The notes under the pieces: generated by a model
Told to the model about the DNA's origin: nothing
Seen by the model: only the letters and a program-made list of their open reading frames with translations
Database searches by the model: none
Position numbers and translations under genes: made by a program
Part shown: one piece after another, positions 20,501 to 31,260 of the stretch
How the letters are laid out: every line of letters starts with the position of its first letter
Position numbering within the stretch: the first letter of the stretch is position 1
Assembly: GCA_037178675.1 (NCBI GenBank)
Contig: JAYMGJ010000434.1
Coordinates: forward strand, 1 to 32,644
Direction: 5' to 3'
From: Scleroderma bovista
Taxonomy: Eukaryota > Basidiomycota > Agaricomycetes > Boletales > Sclerodermataceae
DNA length: 32,644 nt

Positions 20501-21770
20501 CTGTCGCCTTACCGTGCTCACCCAGGTTATGAGCAATCTTTGCAAGAATGCCAAGCATAGATGCACGCTGCGCGGGAACACTGGACCGCGATAAAAGGAA
20601 AATATCCTCGAGCGTATAACCGGCGTGGTTCCCCTCGGCATGATGATGCAGCCCAAGATAAGATGGTAAATTTTCGGAGAGTAGTGGTGGTATTAATGCA
20701 CCATTGAGGTCAAAGCGAGACTCTGAAGAGTTGGAAGAGGTCGAGGGCTGCATCCACTGGAGATTGGGATCGTTCGCGATAGCATCTGGAAAGAAATGTC
20801 GCCGAATGTATTCTGGCGTACCCTCCTCTTGTTTGGAGGTGCTGGCTACAGTTGTGCTTTCTTTCTCATCAGAGGGGCTGTGGCTCGGGTGGGGCCGCTT
20901 CGCGGGCACTCCCTTATATGTTCCAAGTGAGATTATGGAGCTGTCCGGTTTATCGGGAGGCGGTGGGAGTGCGAGGACCGCTCGCTTTGGGGAAACAGGT
21001 GCAGACTCATAAATATGTATGTCTTTCAGAGTGACTTCGGCAAAACGCAGCTTCCTGCCTGTTCTGCTGGGCGGACGGGTGCTGCTTCTCTTCACCAATA
21101 TAGGTGTGGTTGCTAACGGTTGGCGTGAGGGACTGACCAGATACACAGTAAATTAAAATGCTTTACCGGTCTGAGAGATGTTCTCGAGACTTTTCACTCT
21201 GAGGATGCCTGGTCGGGCTCCCAGTGAAGGTAATGCCGGCTTGGGATGCGCAATGATGAGGGGCTGCCCGTTTGTCGAGTCAGAGCTGCACATTTTCTCC
21301 GCTGGCTTCTCTGTATCTGCATCCCGGATAGTCTGTTCTCGGGCAAACTTGCGTAGCCTGACCTCGTGAACACGCTTCAACAGATCGCTGGTGCCGCTTC
21401 CAAGCTGTTCAAGGATCGCTTGTCGTCCCTTCTCTATCTCCTCTGGCGTCATGCTTGCTACTCTCTGCTCGTTTTCCTCACTGATTTGACGTCGCAAGTC
21501 CTCGACGTTGGCGGGGATGGGCTTGATTTCTGGCGTTGGCGGGGCTGCCTTGGGCGGACCTACGGAAGGCACTTGGTTCAATCGATGTGTGCCATCTTTT
21601 CCTTTTGCCTCTTCCCTCCCGCGCGCGAACGCGCTCTTGGATCTATGTTGCACAGCAGGAAACCCAGTGCCAGGTGTTGCAGCGAATCTCGACGATGAGG
21701 CGTCCGTAAGCGAACTTGGTGTCTTGCGTTCCACTACCGATCCTATCAAACTGCGTTCATTTGAGGACAT
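17547..21770 (-). CDS. RPAP1: RNA polymerase II-associated protein 1 (RPAP1-like)
   Basis: Two exons (21770-21167 and 21112-17547) join across a 54-bp intron to give about 1389 residues, close to the roughly 1.4-kb-residue size of animal RPAP1. The family (yeast Rba50) helps assemble and import RNA polymerase II. Seen: a disordered N-terminus; near residue 90 the RPAP1_N helix (ISEENEQRVASMTPEEI ... ILEQLGSG); then KLRFAEVTLKDIHIYESAP and an acidic linker; then the RPAP1_C core starting RFDLNGALIPP and continuing LPSYLGLHHHAEG and GYTLEDIFLLSRSSVPAQR. A long helical-repeat-like region follows to the end (EQKRD). The ATG at 21770 is the first in frame. The 3.5-kb second exon has no further intron and no break. 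It converges with the fol1-like gene. Likely functional. Confidence 0.87.
21113..21166 (-). other. Intron of RPAP1 gene
   Basis: A 54-bp intron with donor GTAAAG and acceptor CCGTTAG, and a CTCAC branch-like site. A nearer acceptor (GGTCAG) would give a 34-bp intron but does not keep the frame, so the farther AG is chosen. Confidence 0.75.
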
Positions 21771-23056
21771 GGCTTGTACAGCAGGTCACAGTACGAGTAT
21801 AAGTTGGCCGTCATTGTAAGCTGAGCACACCGAAAAGGCAAAGGGGATGTTGAAGTAGGTTATGTAAGCAACCCTAGTACGTAGTACTACGGGAACCTTA
21901 ATGATTTTCCCCTTCGTCGTGGTAACCCTCCCATTTGTATGAAAAGCCGGACGGTCACGCTCGGTTCGGACAAGAATATCGGCTTCTGGCGTACCGCGTT
22001 GGGCGATGGACATACTGCGGTGGGTAACCGACTTCTGTGGACCTTGGAGTCTTGGACACTCCAACGGTGAATATAGTTAGGACGAACAGGTGGGCGGAGG
22101 TCGAATATAGAGTGCAGTTGGGATGAACAGCGGTGGCCCGTCCGGCTTTCTGTACATTTGCGAGGTGCGATGCATTTGCATCGATAATCGTTCCGGGAAT
22201 AAGCTTTACTGATTCGGATGGAGCTCCACATCGGTAATTATCAGCGCCGATCACAATCATTGGCCTGTTGATATTTCAGTCTTTCTTACTGTAATGCACG
22301 CATTGAGGTTTGATAAGCATATGTACTGAGCACCAGGCGGGGTGCTGATAGTCTCACATAGACAAAGGCTCTCAGAATTTGAAGGAAGATACTCGCTCCT
22401 TCAAAGGGAGGGGGTGCTGAAGACGAAGTGACTGGTATGATATGGAGCCGTAATTGAGATACCAGAACAGAACAAGTCACTTACATGGTGAATGACTATA
22501 TCACTTGGAATAATTCCACTGTATATGAATGCAAAGAGTGGATATAGATCGATCGTAAGAAGTCACTGCGTCGAGGACTGCGCATATTGCAGTAAGAAAG
22601 CCTGCCCGGATGCTGACTGACAGTGCCCCGACATGGGCGCGGGCTAGTACTACCCCTGGGTAAGACGGCAATTGAAGCGGGATGTCACTCAAAGGGCAAG
22701 CTCTAGATCTTCGAATAGACACATACCGACTCCGAGGATCCACTAATGTAGTAACCTCTGTGCTAAAGCTGAGCGATAAGTCCAACAATCGTCATGCCTC
22801 TATATTCAGACACGTTGGTGCAGCGTGCGCTCAGACATGAAACAGACGAGAGTCATTCTTGCACTGAAAGTGGTTGGCTGTGTTACAGCTTTACCCTTCC
22901 GCACAGCAATGCTGGCAGGCTAGTGTTATTTGGTTTTTTGGCTGATTAAATGACGCTCGTGATCACAGCCAGATCTCGAATACCTCCTGTCCATAAAATG
23001 AAGACACCATATGGATCAATGCCACCATCCCTTACTCCACCAACACTTCGTATTCC
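21771..23056. other. Intergenic stretch between divergent genes
   Basis: About 1.3 kb between the start of the RPAP1 gene (minus) and that of the methyltransferase gene (plus), so it should contain both promoters. Several short frames occur, including one of 101 codons at 21955-22260 on the minus strand, but none resembles a family I know. No tRNA or other RNA gene was recognised. Confidence 0.6.
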
Positions 23057-24200
23057 ATGGCATCGAATGATACCACGCAGGCTCACGAGGTGCCTTTTGG
23101 TGACAATAAATCCATCTACGTTCGTGAAGTCCCCGTTCTTGACCCCAGCCTTTACTACCTCTCTGAGGCAGAGGCAGCATTTTTCAAAGCCGCAACTAGG
23201 ATTAATAATGACGAGGGACTGAAGACACATATCCTGATGGCACAGGAAAGGGCTTACAAGGTCAGATTTATCTCGGCTTCCCTACCGCCCGTGCTGACTA
23301 CCGGAAATTTAGGTTGCACCGTATCCTTGTATCCTTGGATTGGGATTCCTGCGGTGCGTGAAATACTTCACAGACAGCCTTCTCTGTAGCTCACCGATAC
23401 GTTATATGCAGGATGGGAATCTCGAAGCAACCAATCTACGAAGACATTGTTAGGATCGGGCGCGAGCGCGAAGATGCCGTTTTCCTCGATATTGGCTGTT
23501 GCTGTGGGTGCCTCCCACCAAGATACCATTTATCTGCTCTGACTTCATAAATAGTCGCCACAGACGCGAGGAAAGTCGTAGCTGATGGATTCCCAGTTCG
23601 CAATATCATTGCATCGGACCTGAAGAAGGGTTGGTCAAGCCCCCATCCCAGTCTCTGTTAGTGTTACTGACACTCACTGAAAAATTAGAATTCCTAGAAC
23701 TCAGTCACGTCTTGTTCAGGACATCAAAGGAGACGTGGCCGGCACATTTCATCCCGGGAGATGCACTCGATCCTGATATGCTTTCTGTCGTCTCCCCTGC
23801 ACGAGGACCCACACGAGAACCGCTTCCAGACCTGTCAGCCTTGACGTCGCTGAATCCTCTTCACAGTCACTGTTCGGTTATCAACGCATCCGCCTTCTTC
23901 CATCTATTTGATGAAGAGAAGCAGTTACATCTCGCTCGCGCTCTTGCAGGGTTGCTGTCTCCGCAGCCAGGGTCTATAATCTGTGGCCACCAGGTAGGTA
24001 AGAAAGAGAAGGGGGTTTCTACACAAATCATCCACGGCACACAATATGACCTCTTTGCGCATTCCGCGGAGAGTTGGGAGGAGATGTGGGATGGAACGGT
24101 CTTTGAGAAGGGCAAGGTGCAGGTCAAGGCTGAGCTGAAGGACCTCGTTTTCATGGATAATAAAGCAGAGCTTCTGTTTTGGAGCATCACGAGGTTGTAG
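23057..24200 (+). CDS. SAM-dependent methyltransferase, AusD-like fungal family
   Basis: Five exons (23057-23260, 23313-23353, 23412-23503, 23555-23629, 23689-24200) join in phase across introns of 52, 58, 51 and 59 bases to give 307 residues. Joining makes the family's landmark segments: VAPYPCI, FLDIGCCFATDARK (SAM-binding motif I), NIIASDLKKEFLEL, LVLF-type HVLFRTSK, SVINASAFFHLFDEEKQ and GSIICGHQVG. This family includes methyltransferases of fungal polyketide and meroterpenoid clusters (for example AusD of austinol synthesis) and many uncharacterised basidiomycete members. The substrate is unknown, and no synthase or oxidase gene is next to it here. The start ATG gives MASNDTTQ with a natural N-terminal helix. 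No break seen, so the gene looks intact. Confidence 0.88.
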
Positions 24201-26131
24201 AATTATGGTATAGAATAGGAAACGGAATGGGCCATCCCGCCTTCGTGCTATATGACCGTGTGTATTTCAACATGCGGTCCCCGTGGGAGGGGGCTTGACA
24301 ATAATACTGTAACGAGCTGAGTTGATGAAAACGAAACGAGTTCCGTCTGCTACTTTACCATATAGGACCATGGCTGGGGTAATCACTAACATCGCCGCCG
24401 GGTGTGCTTGGGTATTCAATTTCACCGTGGCTTATTGACTACGGCATGATTAGGGATTGGGAGGTGGAGGACAGGTAGACTGGAAAAGAGGCTAGAGGTA
24501 CCCGCACCGGCGTTTGCCGCTATTACATGAGCATAGATACTTCCGGACCGAGCGGACCGTCAGTCTGGACTCGGCCAGGACAGAGTATTATACCTTTCTG
24601 CACTCCAACTCTTTCACGAACGAACCACATTGGTAACGACTAAGTACTCTTGCGCTCTTGCTCAGCCTTTGTAGTTTATGATCAAGAGAAGTGGCACACC
24701 ACGTCCTCGCAACCCAAGGTTTTATTCGCTTCTCTACGGTCATCTCTTGTGAGCACGGGGTCACACTTGCGAGTTCTAACCTTCGATAAGTTTGTCGGAT
24801 AGGTTTCGTTCGTCCTGCTTTATCCGCACAGATTGCACGGGTAACACTTCATGTATGTGTCCTTTTTTCCTTGTGGCTTCCGTCTAAGGTAAAGCAAATG
24901 AATATGGGACAAGAATGACGAATTGAACCCTATTTCACAGTGTAAACGTGAAGGCCACTTACAATCATTGTTATCTACTAATTGTCGGAACAAAACTTGA
25001 CCTCACAGGTACGTATTGAAAGTTTGATGGGTGCTACCGTACTTCTCGCTCAAGGCTTTCTCGCACCTCCAGATGTTTGGTGCGGCGTACCAGGGTGTAT
25101 GGCTCCCTATCGTCCAGAACGATCCCGCGCGTCCATCGTCGTTTCTGGGAGTTTCTACTACTCGCCTCTGGTCTTAGTATTATATCTGGTCCTGCCATAC
25201 ATGATGCTCATTGAAACGGGGCTCGGTACGTGATGATGTCCCATCTCCACGCTCATCCGACTGTTCAAGGTGCATACGATTTGATTATCTCCCAGCACAT
25301 AGCCGGACCATGACATACAACCGTGTCGATGAGAAATTCCCTTGCAACCAACCTGCAAGGTGGCCCCATGACACTAATGTCGTAGACGCATTAGTGGGCT
25401 GTGCTGGTATGTACTTACATTCATGGTGTGTGACTGACATGTTTAAAGTGGCCTTGCGTATTAAGTACATAACACTCGCCAAGGCCCCCATCTGAAAGCA
25501 GACACTGAGAAGGTATGTAAGCAACTCTGAAACTCTCTGAAACATTTAGTTTATGTGTTGTGTTTGTATCGCACGGTCTGTCAAACTCTTTCGCATGTCT
25601 CAGGGTCGATTCCATGTCGCCTCTAGCTCCAGTCTGCCAGCCCATGTGGGGATCACATATATCTCCGTTTGCGTTCGCTCACCAGTATAATTGGGTCGAT
25701 ATTCCTGCCAAGAGACCATATGTTACCAACACCCCAGCATATGGTAAGCATAGGTAAGCATTAGTTGAAATAAGATTTTAGAGTAATGAATATCTTCCTT
25801 ACCTCAGATTTTGGGGTCACCTGGTCGATCAGGACTGATAATTTGTTCATCGAGAGGCTAGACATTAACATGAATATAATAATCTTGCTCCCTTTTGGGG
25901 GATATGTGTACGTTAATACGCGTGAAGCAAGCGAGACTTCGTGGGACCCGAAGTGTAAATGCTTAGGGTGAAAGCTCCATGAGGGGAAGAGTTTGAGGGA
26001 TGGAAATCAATGCAGCACACAAAACGTTGATCGCGCGAGAGATAGAATAAGAAACATACATGGTACACAATGCATGACAAAATAAATGAGTCAGATAATA
26101 GCAATGACAGACAGCGTCGACGGATGATCGA
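24201..26131. other. Stretch without an assigned gene; possible small-exon gene 25028-25757
   Basis: 24201-24980 shows nothing. From about 25028 the plus strand has several short protein-like segments in different frames: MFGAAYQGVWLPIVQNDPAR near 25072, PARWPHDTNVVDALVGCAG near 25350-25405, and FAHQYNWVDIPAKRPYVTNTP near 25675-25740, with GTAAGC or GTATGT donors after some. This would fit a gene of small exons, or a decayed one, but I could not join the pieces convincingly and do not recognise a family. Confidence 0.3.
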
Positions 26132-27409
26132 TCATCTAGAGTATTTCTCCTCCCATTCGCCGTCTCGCGCTGGGTGTTCGTGCATTCTGGATGACGAGGG
26201 TATATCACTGCTGCACTCCTCTTGGCACGTGGACAACACGTTGTCTGATGAGTAACCTGTCCCACCGAGTTCAATATGCGTTGTCAGTAGCTCTGTTGTC
26301 TGGGGACGTCGCCGCGTCGTATAGTCGTCGTCTTTTTCATCTGATTCGCTCTGTTCCGAAATTGAAACCGAGGAAAAACGGCCATAACGGTAGATGCATG
26401 TCACGAAAACGAGCAAATTACACATGATGGTTGAGAATCCAACCTAAGCGAGGTGTAAAGGTGCGGTGCAATTCGAGTGTGCGGTATAGGTCCTCACCTC
26501 AACATCCATGGAAAGGATCACCAAAGGATAGATACTTCCAATCTGACAAATGGCACGGAACAGAGATGCAACGGTGACAATGAAGCCCGATGCAAATATC
26601 AGCAAGATCATCCTTCTCTGTTTCCTTGGGAGCTTAACACTCCATAAGAGCCGGATCGGAAGTCCAATCAGAATAACATCCGCTATGACATCACCTGCGC
26701 ACTTGCCATCAGGACTGGAGAGTTAACGGGACGAATAGGACTCACTAGCCAGTTCGTATATTGCCAAGTTCCACCCTAAAGGAAGGGCCGGTTTGTTAAA
26801 TATGCTGGGCTGCCGTGTCCAGCTTAGATCATGAGTGTAAAACCAAACTTTTGCTCCCATAAAGGAAAGGAACATCGTGGTGAACACCGCCGCAATCATA
26901 CACATCACATGCCGCAGTCTCTGAGACGGATAGATGATGCGTAAGACGGAAAACAAGATACTAAGGCGAACAACCCTTGAGGATAAAGCCATTAGAAGCG
27001 CAATGATGAAGAAAAACTTGCACCATACCATATCACAATGTTGAATGAGAAGACATACAACCAGAATCCGATAGTCGATATTGGACTGGCTAAAGGGTGT
27101 GTGAGATTTAACTGTGAAGAAATGCAAACCAAATTACATACGCTCTATTGTATAGATCCACGTCCCCGTCAAGTAAGCCAGTGCGAAGAACAATGCAGCA
27201 AGTGCCCAAGCATCTTCCCACCACAGTCGTCGTATTTGAAGCCGAAACGAAAATCGAAATATTCCTAGTAATATTCCAAAGCTCTGCAAGACTGTTGTCC
27301 CAGCTGTTCACAGTTGATTACAAGGATGTCAAGGTAGGAAATGTTGTCCTCACTCACCCCTTGCAGCTTTCAGAACATCCAAGGTTAAATTGGTGAGGAT
27401 GATTGGCAT
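26132..27409 (-). CDS. Seven-helix membrane protein, SAT4/rhodopsin-like domain
   Basis: Six exons on the minus strand (27409-27358, 27303-27142, 27089-27029, 26975-26746, 26694-26498, 26443-26132) join in phase across introns of 51 to 54 bases to give 337 residues. Landmarks of the fungal integral membrane family (SAT4-like, PTH11-related) appear in order: RLQIRRLWWEDAWALAAL, YLTGTWIYTIE, IVIWVVRLSILFSVLRI, KVWFYTHDLSW, LASDVIADVILIGLPIRLLW, VKLPRKQRRMILLIFAS and IMCNLLVFVTCIYR. The tail after the last helix is hydrophilic and acidic (SESDEKDDDY). Members sit in the plasma membrane and some act as receptors, but the ligand here is unknown. The splice choices matter: the longer unspliced frame through 27029-27089 reads non-family sequence. 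The gene looks intact. Confidence 0.87.
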
Positions 27410-28276
27410 AAAGCAATGTCCTTTGAGAAAGAGCACCAATATGGGCCTGCCTAAGCAGTGCGAACGCTCAGTATTTATATCGTGAAGGAGAAAAGGCAAT
27501 CTTACCAAAAGACGTGTAGCGCAGCCACTACGCTAACGTGATGCCCCTGTCAACGAGGAAAACCGTCTATGTAATGGGGAAAGTATGTTCATAGTAGCAG
27601 CTAACTTCCCTGGTGATCGGCTCATCGTAGCACGGAATATGAAAGAACTTGTTTTTGAGCTGATTTTAGAGGAACGAAGTACTCTTATAAGTATCTTCCT
27701 CTATTATGTATCAGGGTGGGCTTTGGGAGACTACGTATGCAGGCTCCGAGAATACCCGATGAGTTCTATAAATGTAAGAGTACCTTGACGTATGAGTGAC
27801 GGTTGCAAGTCGACCACGAGAAGATACCAACAACATACTAGAAGGATGGCAGGAACAACTTTAAATTGGCGCCACTGGGCACAAGGATGTATACATTGAC
27901 ATGTCCGGGCCCAGGTTCCTTCCCCTCCTTCAAAGCTTCACTGTTCGTGTGAGGGGCGGATACCGTGTATGTATAGTCACCAGGCCGCGGTCAAGGCTGC
28001 GACCGACTGGCCCTCATTTGGGCGCGTGCCGAATTCAAGGTCCGCATGAAAGATGCATCAGAGTATTTACCCGAGGGCATCACCAAGGGCATGCCTACCT
28101 CATTTAGGAATAGCTCAAGATACTATCCCGATTTGTACAGTCCCCGTTACGAAACTACAGAACCCTCAGTTCCGCACTATGCGATCAGTCTTATCAAGAG
28201 ATTGGTTGTAATCTAGTACTAGTACAAGTAGTACTACATGCTGTGATCTAAGATAATGACATTGTGCTTCCATGAG
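27410..28276. other. Intergenic stretch; one protein-like frame at 27977-28216
   Basis: Upstream of the membrane protein gene. The only segment that reads like protein is a 79-codon open frame on the plus strand (27977-28216) containing FKVRMKDASEYLPEGITKG; it lacks an early ATG and follows a possible splice acceptor (TATAG). I cannot assign a family, and it may be a gene relic or chance. Confidence 0.3.
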
Positions 28277-29069
28277 CTACATAGTACAGTGATCTACTAT
28301 CTCCTTTCCACGCTGAAGAATGCACTGGGTGAGGTGGTTCAAGCATTGTAGCTCTGTACCATAATTTCCCTTCCTAATTGTTTCCATGCGATGCAAAGCA
28401 TCCCTATAGTGTGAGCCATAAACAACTGTATCAAAATTTTTTTGGTGGCCCCCTCTCACAAAGTCAAGCACCCAACGAATCATTGTCACGGTGAATGCGA
28501 TGAGACAGTCAAAATCTTGTGTTTCGGGCGGGAGCACCTTCCATAGTTTTGTTCTCGGCGACCAAATGACATCTTGAATGATTGCTGTGACCACGTGATG
28601 GTTAAAGACTCCTCGAGTCTTTTCGCCTGTTGGAAGCTAGTAGCACAGAATTAATACCGTATTAGAATTGCAATAGAAGACTTACAGTCATATCTGCATC
28701 CGCAAAATCACGCCTGCAGAGCAATTCTTCCACTCTTGTCTTCCATATATTGGAAAGTTTGCCTCGTGTCTCGATCGGGATGTGTAGGTTGTATGAGTCT
28801 TGCGTTATGGTCAAGGTGGAAACCTTGAAGTGATTCATAATTTCTTTAAGCGTGCTTTTAGACGTGGAAGAGAAGCTGTTCAGTTTTTTCTGTTCCCAAC
28901 GATCTGTGTAGATAAGTACTTTTGTACTCAGAAAATTTGATCTTACTTACGTGGCACTGGCATGAACCTTTGCGCAAGGTCATCTGCCAAGTTTTTGATG
29001 AATGTATCGTCTTGTTTTGTCCGCATCGGCTGTTGCAGGAGAATATCGCTGAAGAGCACCCCTCGCCTC

Positions 29070-29207
29070 TGTCTGCAAGGTGCTCATGGGGGCGGCATTT
29101 GAGTCGGGTGGGTTCTCGTATGAAGTGGGTTGCAGAACAATCTGCAAGGTGCTCGCAGGGGCATCATTTGAGGCGGGTGGGTTCTCGGATGAGGTGGGTT
29201 GCGGAAC
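29070..29207 (-). repeat. In-frame 69-bp tandem repeat within DUF6532 gene
   Basis: Two adjacent units (29207-29139 and 29138-29070) encode 23 residues each, of the form V-x-QPTS-x-ENPP-x-SN-x-AP-x-STLQ. The unit length is a multiple of three, so the reading frame is kept. Confidence 0.9.
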
Positions 29208-29447
29208 AATGAATGTGGACATCAGAGGAATTGTTGTGGCAGACTCCAAACATTGTGCGGGAGGTAGACGGAGCTTCTTAGATTTCCGGACAGGTTTCTG
29301 ACTGTCTGGTACAATGCTGATGCGATCAAACTCTTTGCCCCGGACAGACTCTCCATGGCGCGATGGCAAGGTCATTTCCATAATGCGTTCAGCGTATGCA
29401 TTCGCATATGGAGAGTTGCGTGATGGGAATAATGTGGGGACTCGCTG

Positions 29448-29627
29448 ATCGTGCATGATCCTCTGATCAATGTCTGATAGTGTGTGGGGGGGGACATTTG
29501 CGCTTGTGGGCGTAGATTTGTTGTAGATAGTCAGATAAGGAGGCATGGTCCTTTGATCAATGTCCAATAGCGTGGGCAGTGGTACATTCGTGCTCGTAGG
29601 GATGGGTTGGTTGTAGATGGTCGGATA
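29448..29627 (-). repeat. In-frame 90-bp tandem repeat within DUF6532 gene
   Basis: Two adjacent units (29627-29538 and 29537-29448) encode 30 residues each, sharing TIYN, PTS-x-NVP, TL-x-DIDQR. The units have diverged at about a third of residues, and the frame is kept. Confidence 0.85.
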
Positions 29628-30170
29628 TGGAGTGAATGCTGGGGCGCTTGTAGGCATTTGGTTGTAAGTGGTATAAGGATTGAACGCTGAGCTGGATTGC
29701 GATGTAGTGCTATGGTAGTCGATCGGATGGGGAGGGTAAGCAAAATGTACGCCGTTGCCATAGTCATCCAGGAGACGTTGTGTGTCACCTAGGAGATACC
29801 GATAATTGCTGTCAAAGTACTGAGGGTCGTGCTGTGTATATGCAGCCTCGTCGTCCACACCATATTCCTGTGACCGATGTTCGCTGGTATATGGATCACA
29901 TGTTTCGGATGGCTCACCACATTTCCAAACCCTGTACTCATCAGATTGAGGTTGTTGTGGGTGCGATGCGAAGAGCGATGATTAGTAGCACGCAAGTTTG
30001 GATACTATGATGGCGCTGACCAAATCGAGTATATTGGTACACAACGAATTTACAACAAGCAACTAAATTTAAACAGAGGGGGGGGGGTCTACAAAGCAGT
30101 TAGCCATAGTTCGAGGCAAAGGGTCTGTGCCTCACCTCATGGCCGTTCAAGTCTGCATCATCCTTGTGAT

Positions 30171-30455
30171 TTAGTCAAACGTATTCTCATCCCCGTTAGT
30201 ACCCGCTTCCTCTCTTGTATCCTCATCATCGCCATCGCGATCTGACGAGTCATCAGCCTCATGTGGAGAGGAATGTAATTTCAATGCAAGGCAGCCTTTC
30301 ACTTCTTCCTCCAGTTGATCGAGTTGCGTTTCTGTAGTGTCAAATGATAAAGCCTCTTTGTGATACACCTCGTGCTTGTACATCAGCAAACCAGCCCTTT
30401 TGCATAGCCGAGATGACAGCATTCCCAGGGTCACACCGCCCTGTCCAGCTTGTCA
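30171..30455 (-). CDS. Possible upstream exon, acidic C-terminus, unassigned
   Basis: An open minus-strand frame, without a good ATG at its start, reads like protein: GMLSSRLCKRAGLLMYKHEV, then LDQLEEEVKGCLALKLH, then an Asp/Glu-rich end (DDSSDRDGDDEDTREEAG). It lies just upstream of the DUF6532 gene on the same strand and may be its missing first exon or part of a separate gene. A convincing splice donor in the right phase was not found. No family recognised. Confidence 0.35.
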
Positions 30456-30649
30456 TGGCCTGTGGTAAGCAGGCTATGACCTGTGAATTTCAGTCGTACC
30501 TGGCTCAGCTAGTACTGTAAGTGCTGTGCATTTTTTTCGTCTGTGACTGATCTGTGCTCAATCAAAGCACTTGTGCTGCTACAGTGCCATACGTATATAC
30601 TACATTTACTACTCGTTGCCTGTACCATAATTGACCTAGCGCTAATAGT

Positions 30650-30890
30650 ACTAGTATAGCCCGTTCAATACAACTGCCAGGGCCGTTGCTTCGTTGACCA
30701 GAGTCGTTTACTACTAGTTCAATTGCCATGTCGCCGGGGTCGCGCTGGTGGAGTTGTGCTGCCAGTGCGTCGTGCCGTACTAGTAGCCCGTTTAATACGA
30801 CTACCAGGGCCGTCGCTTTGTTGACCAGAGTCGTTTTGTTCAATTGCCATGCCGGGATCGCGCTGGTGGTCGTGCTGCCAGGTCGTGCCG
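30650..30890 (+). repeat. Imperfect tandem duplication, 129-bp and 112-bp units
   Basis: 30650-30778 and 30779-30890 share ACTAGTA..GCCCGTT, CCAGGGCCGT, GTTGACCAGAGTCGTTT, CAATTGCCATG and CGCGCTGGTGG in the same order, with small deletions in the second unit. Further CTGGTGGTC motifs continue to about 30970. Confidence 0.8.
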
Positions 30891-31260
30891 GGTTGTTGCG
30901 TTGATGGTGCCAGTGGTTGCTGGTGGTCACTGGTATGATAGTCGTCACGCTGGTGGTCGCGTTGATGCCGGTAGTTAGTACATTGATACGTCGCCAGCAT
31001 GCTGTTGCAGGCTGCGGGTGGAGAATGAAGAGTAGTACGACTCGAAACGATCCGCATGCGACTTGAAGTGGTGATCGGAGGTGGTGATTCGAGGTAACAG
31101 CGGTAGGGCCATCTGCAACACAGAATGAAGGTAGCACACGTGTAAATGCCGACCCACCGTACAAGTTAAACCTTGCAGCATTGAAGCTTCCGAACCCGCT
31201 AAGAGAAAGAGACGATGCATGATAGTAAATATGGCAACATCATGGCAACAAAAGTCACTA

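Larger units (their letters stand above)
28277..29990 (-). pseudogene. DUF6532-domain protein gene with one-base frameshift, 5' end unresolved
   Basis: A basidiomycete-specific type of protein of unknown function, often near transposons. A Pro/Ser/Thr-rich N-terminal exon (open from about 29990 to 28980, no ATG seen near its start, so an upstream exon is likely) leads to the conserved domain. The later exons are clear: up to 28951, 28903-28686 and 28636-28277, with introns 28904-28950 (47 bp) and 28637-28685 (49 bp) joining in phase. Domain landmarks: RRDFADADMT, TRGVFNHHVV, SKLW-like TKLWKVLPPETQ, DCLIAFTVTMIRWVLDF, DTVVYGSHYRDAL and YGTELQCLNHLT. Within the first of these exons the frame breaks at a run of five T (28992-28996, A on the coding strand). 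With one base fewer, YIHQ would run on into NLADDLAQRF. It may be a true mutation or a sequencing error. Confidence 0.72.
30001..31260. other. Stretch with a possible exon and a duplicated GC-rich block
   Basis: It contains a run of ten G (30078-30087), a possible exon on the minus strand (30171-30455) and a large imperfect duplication (30650-30890). The 200-codon minus frame at 30562-31164 runs through that duplication and looks like a composition artefact. Confidence 0.55.

Noticed and set aside
21955..22260. 101-codon minus-strand frame in the intergenic stretch
   Set aside because: Starts with ATG but shows no recognisable motif, and overlapping frames are equally long; not supported as a gene.
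27029..27127. Continuous minus-strand frame reading IDYRILVVCLLIQH as a membrane helix
   Set aside because: It reads through two introns. Splicing at 27090-27141 and 26976-27028 gives a different frame that matches the family.
30562..31164. 200-codon minus-strand frame
   Set aside because: It runs through the duplicated GC-rich block 30650-30890 and lacks any family resemblance; an overlapping frame reads equally well, so composition explains it.
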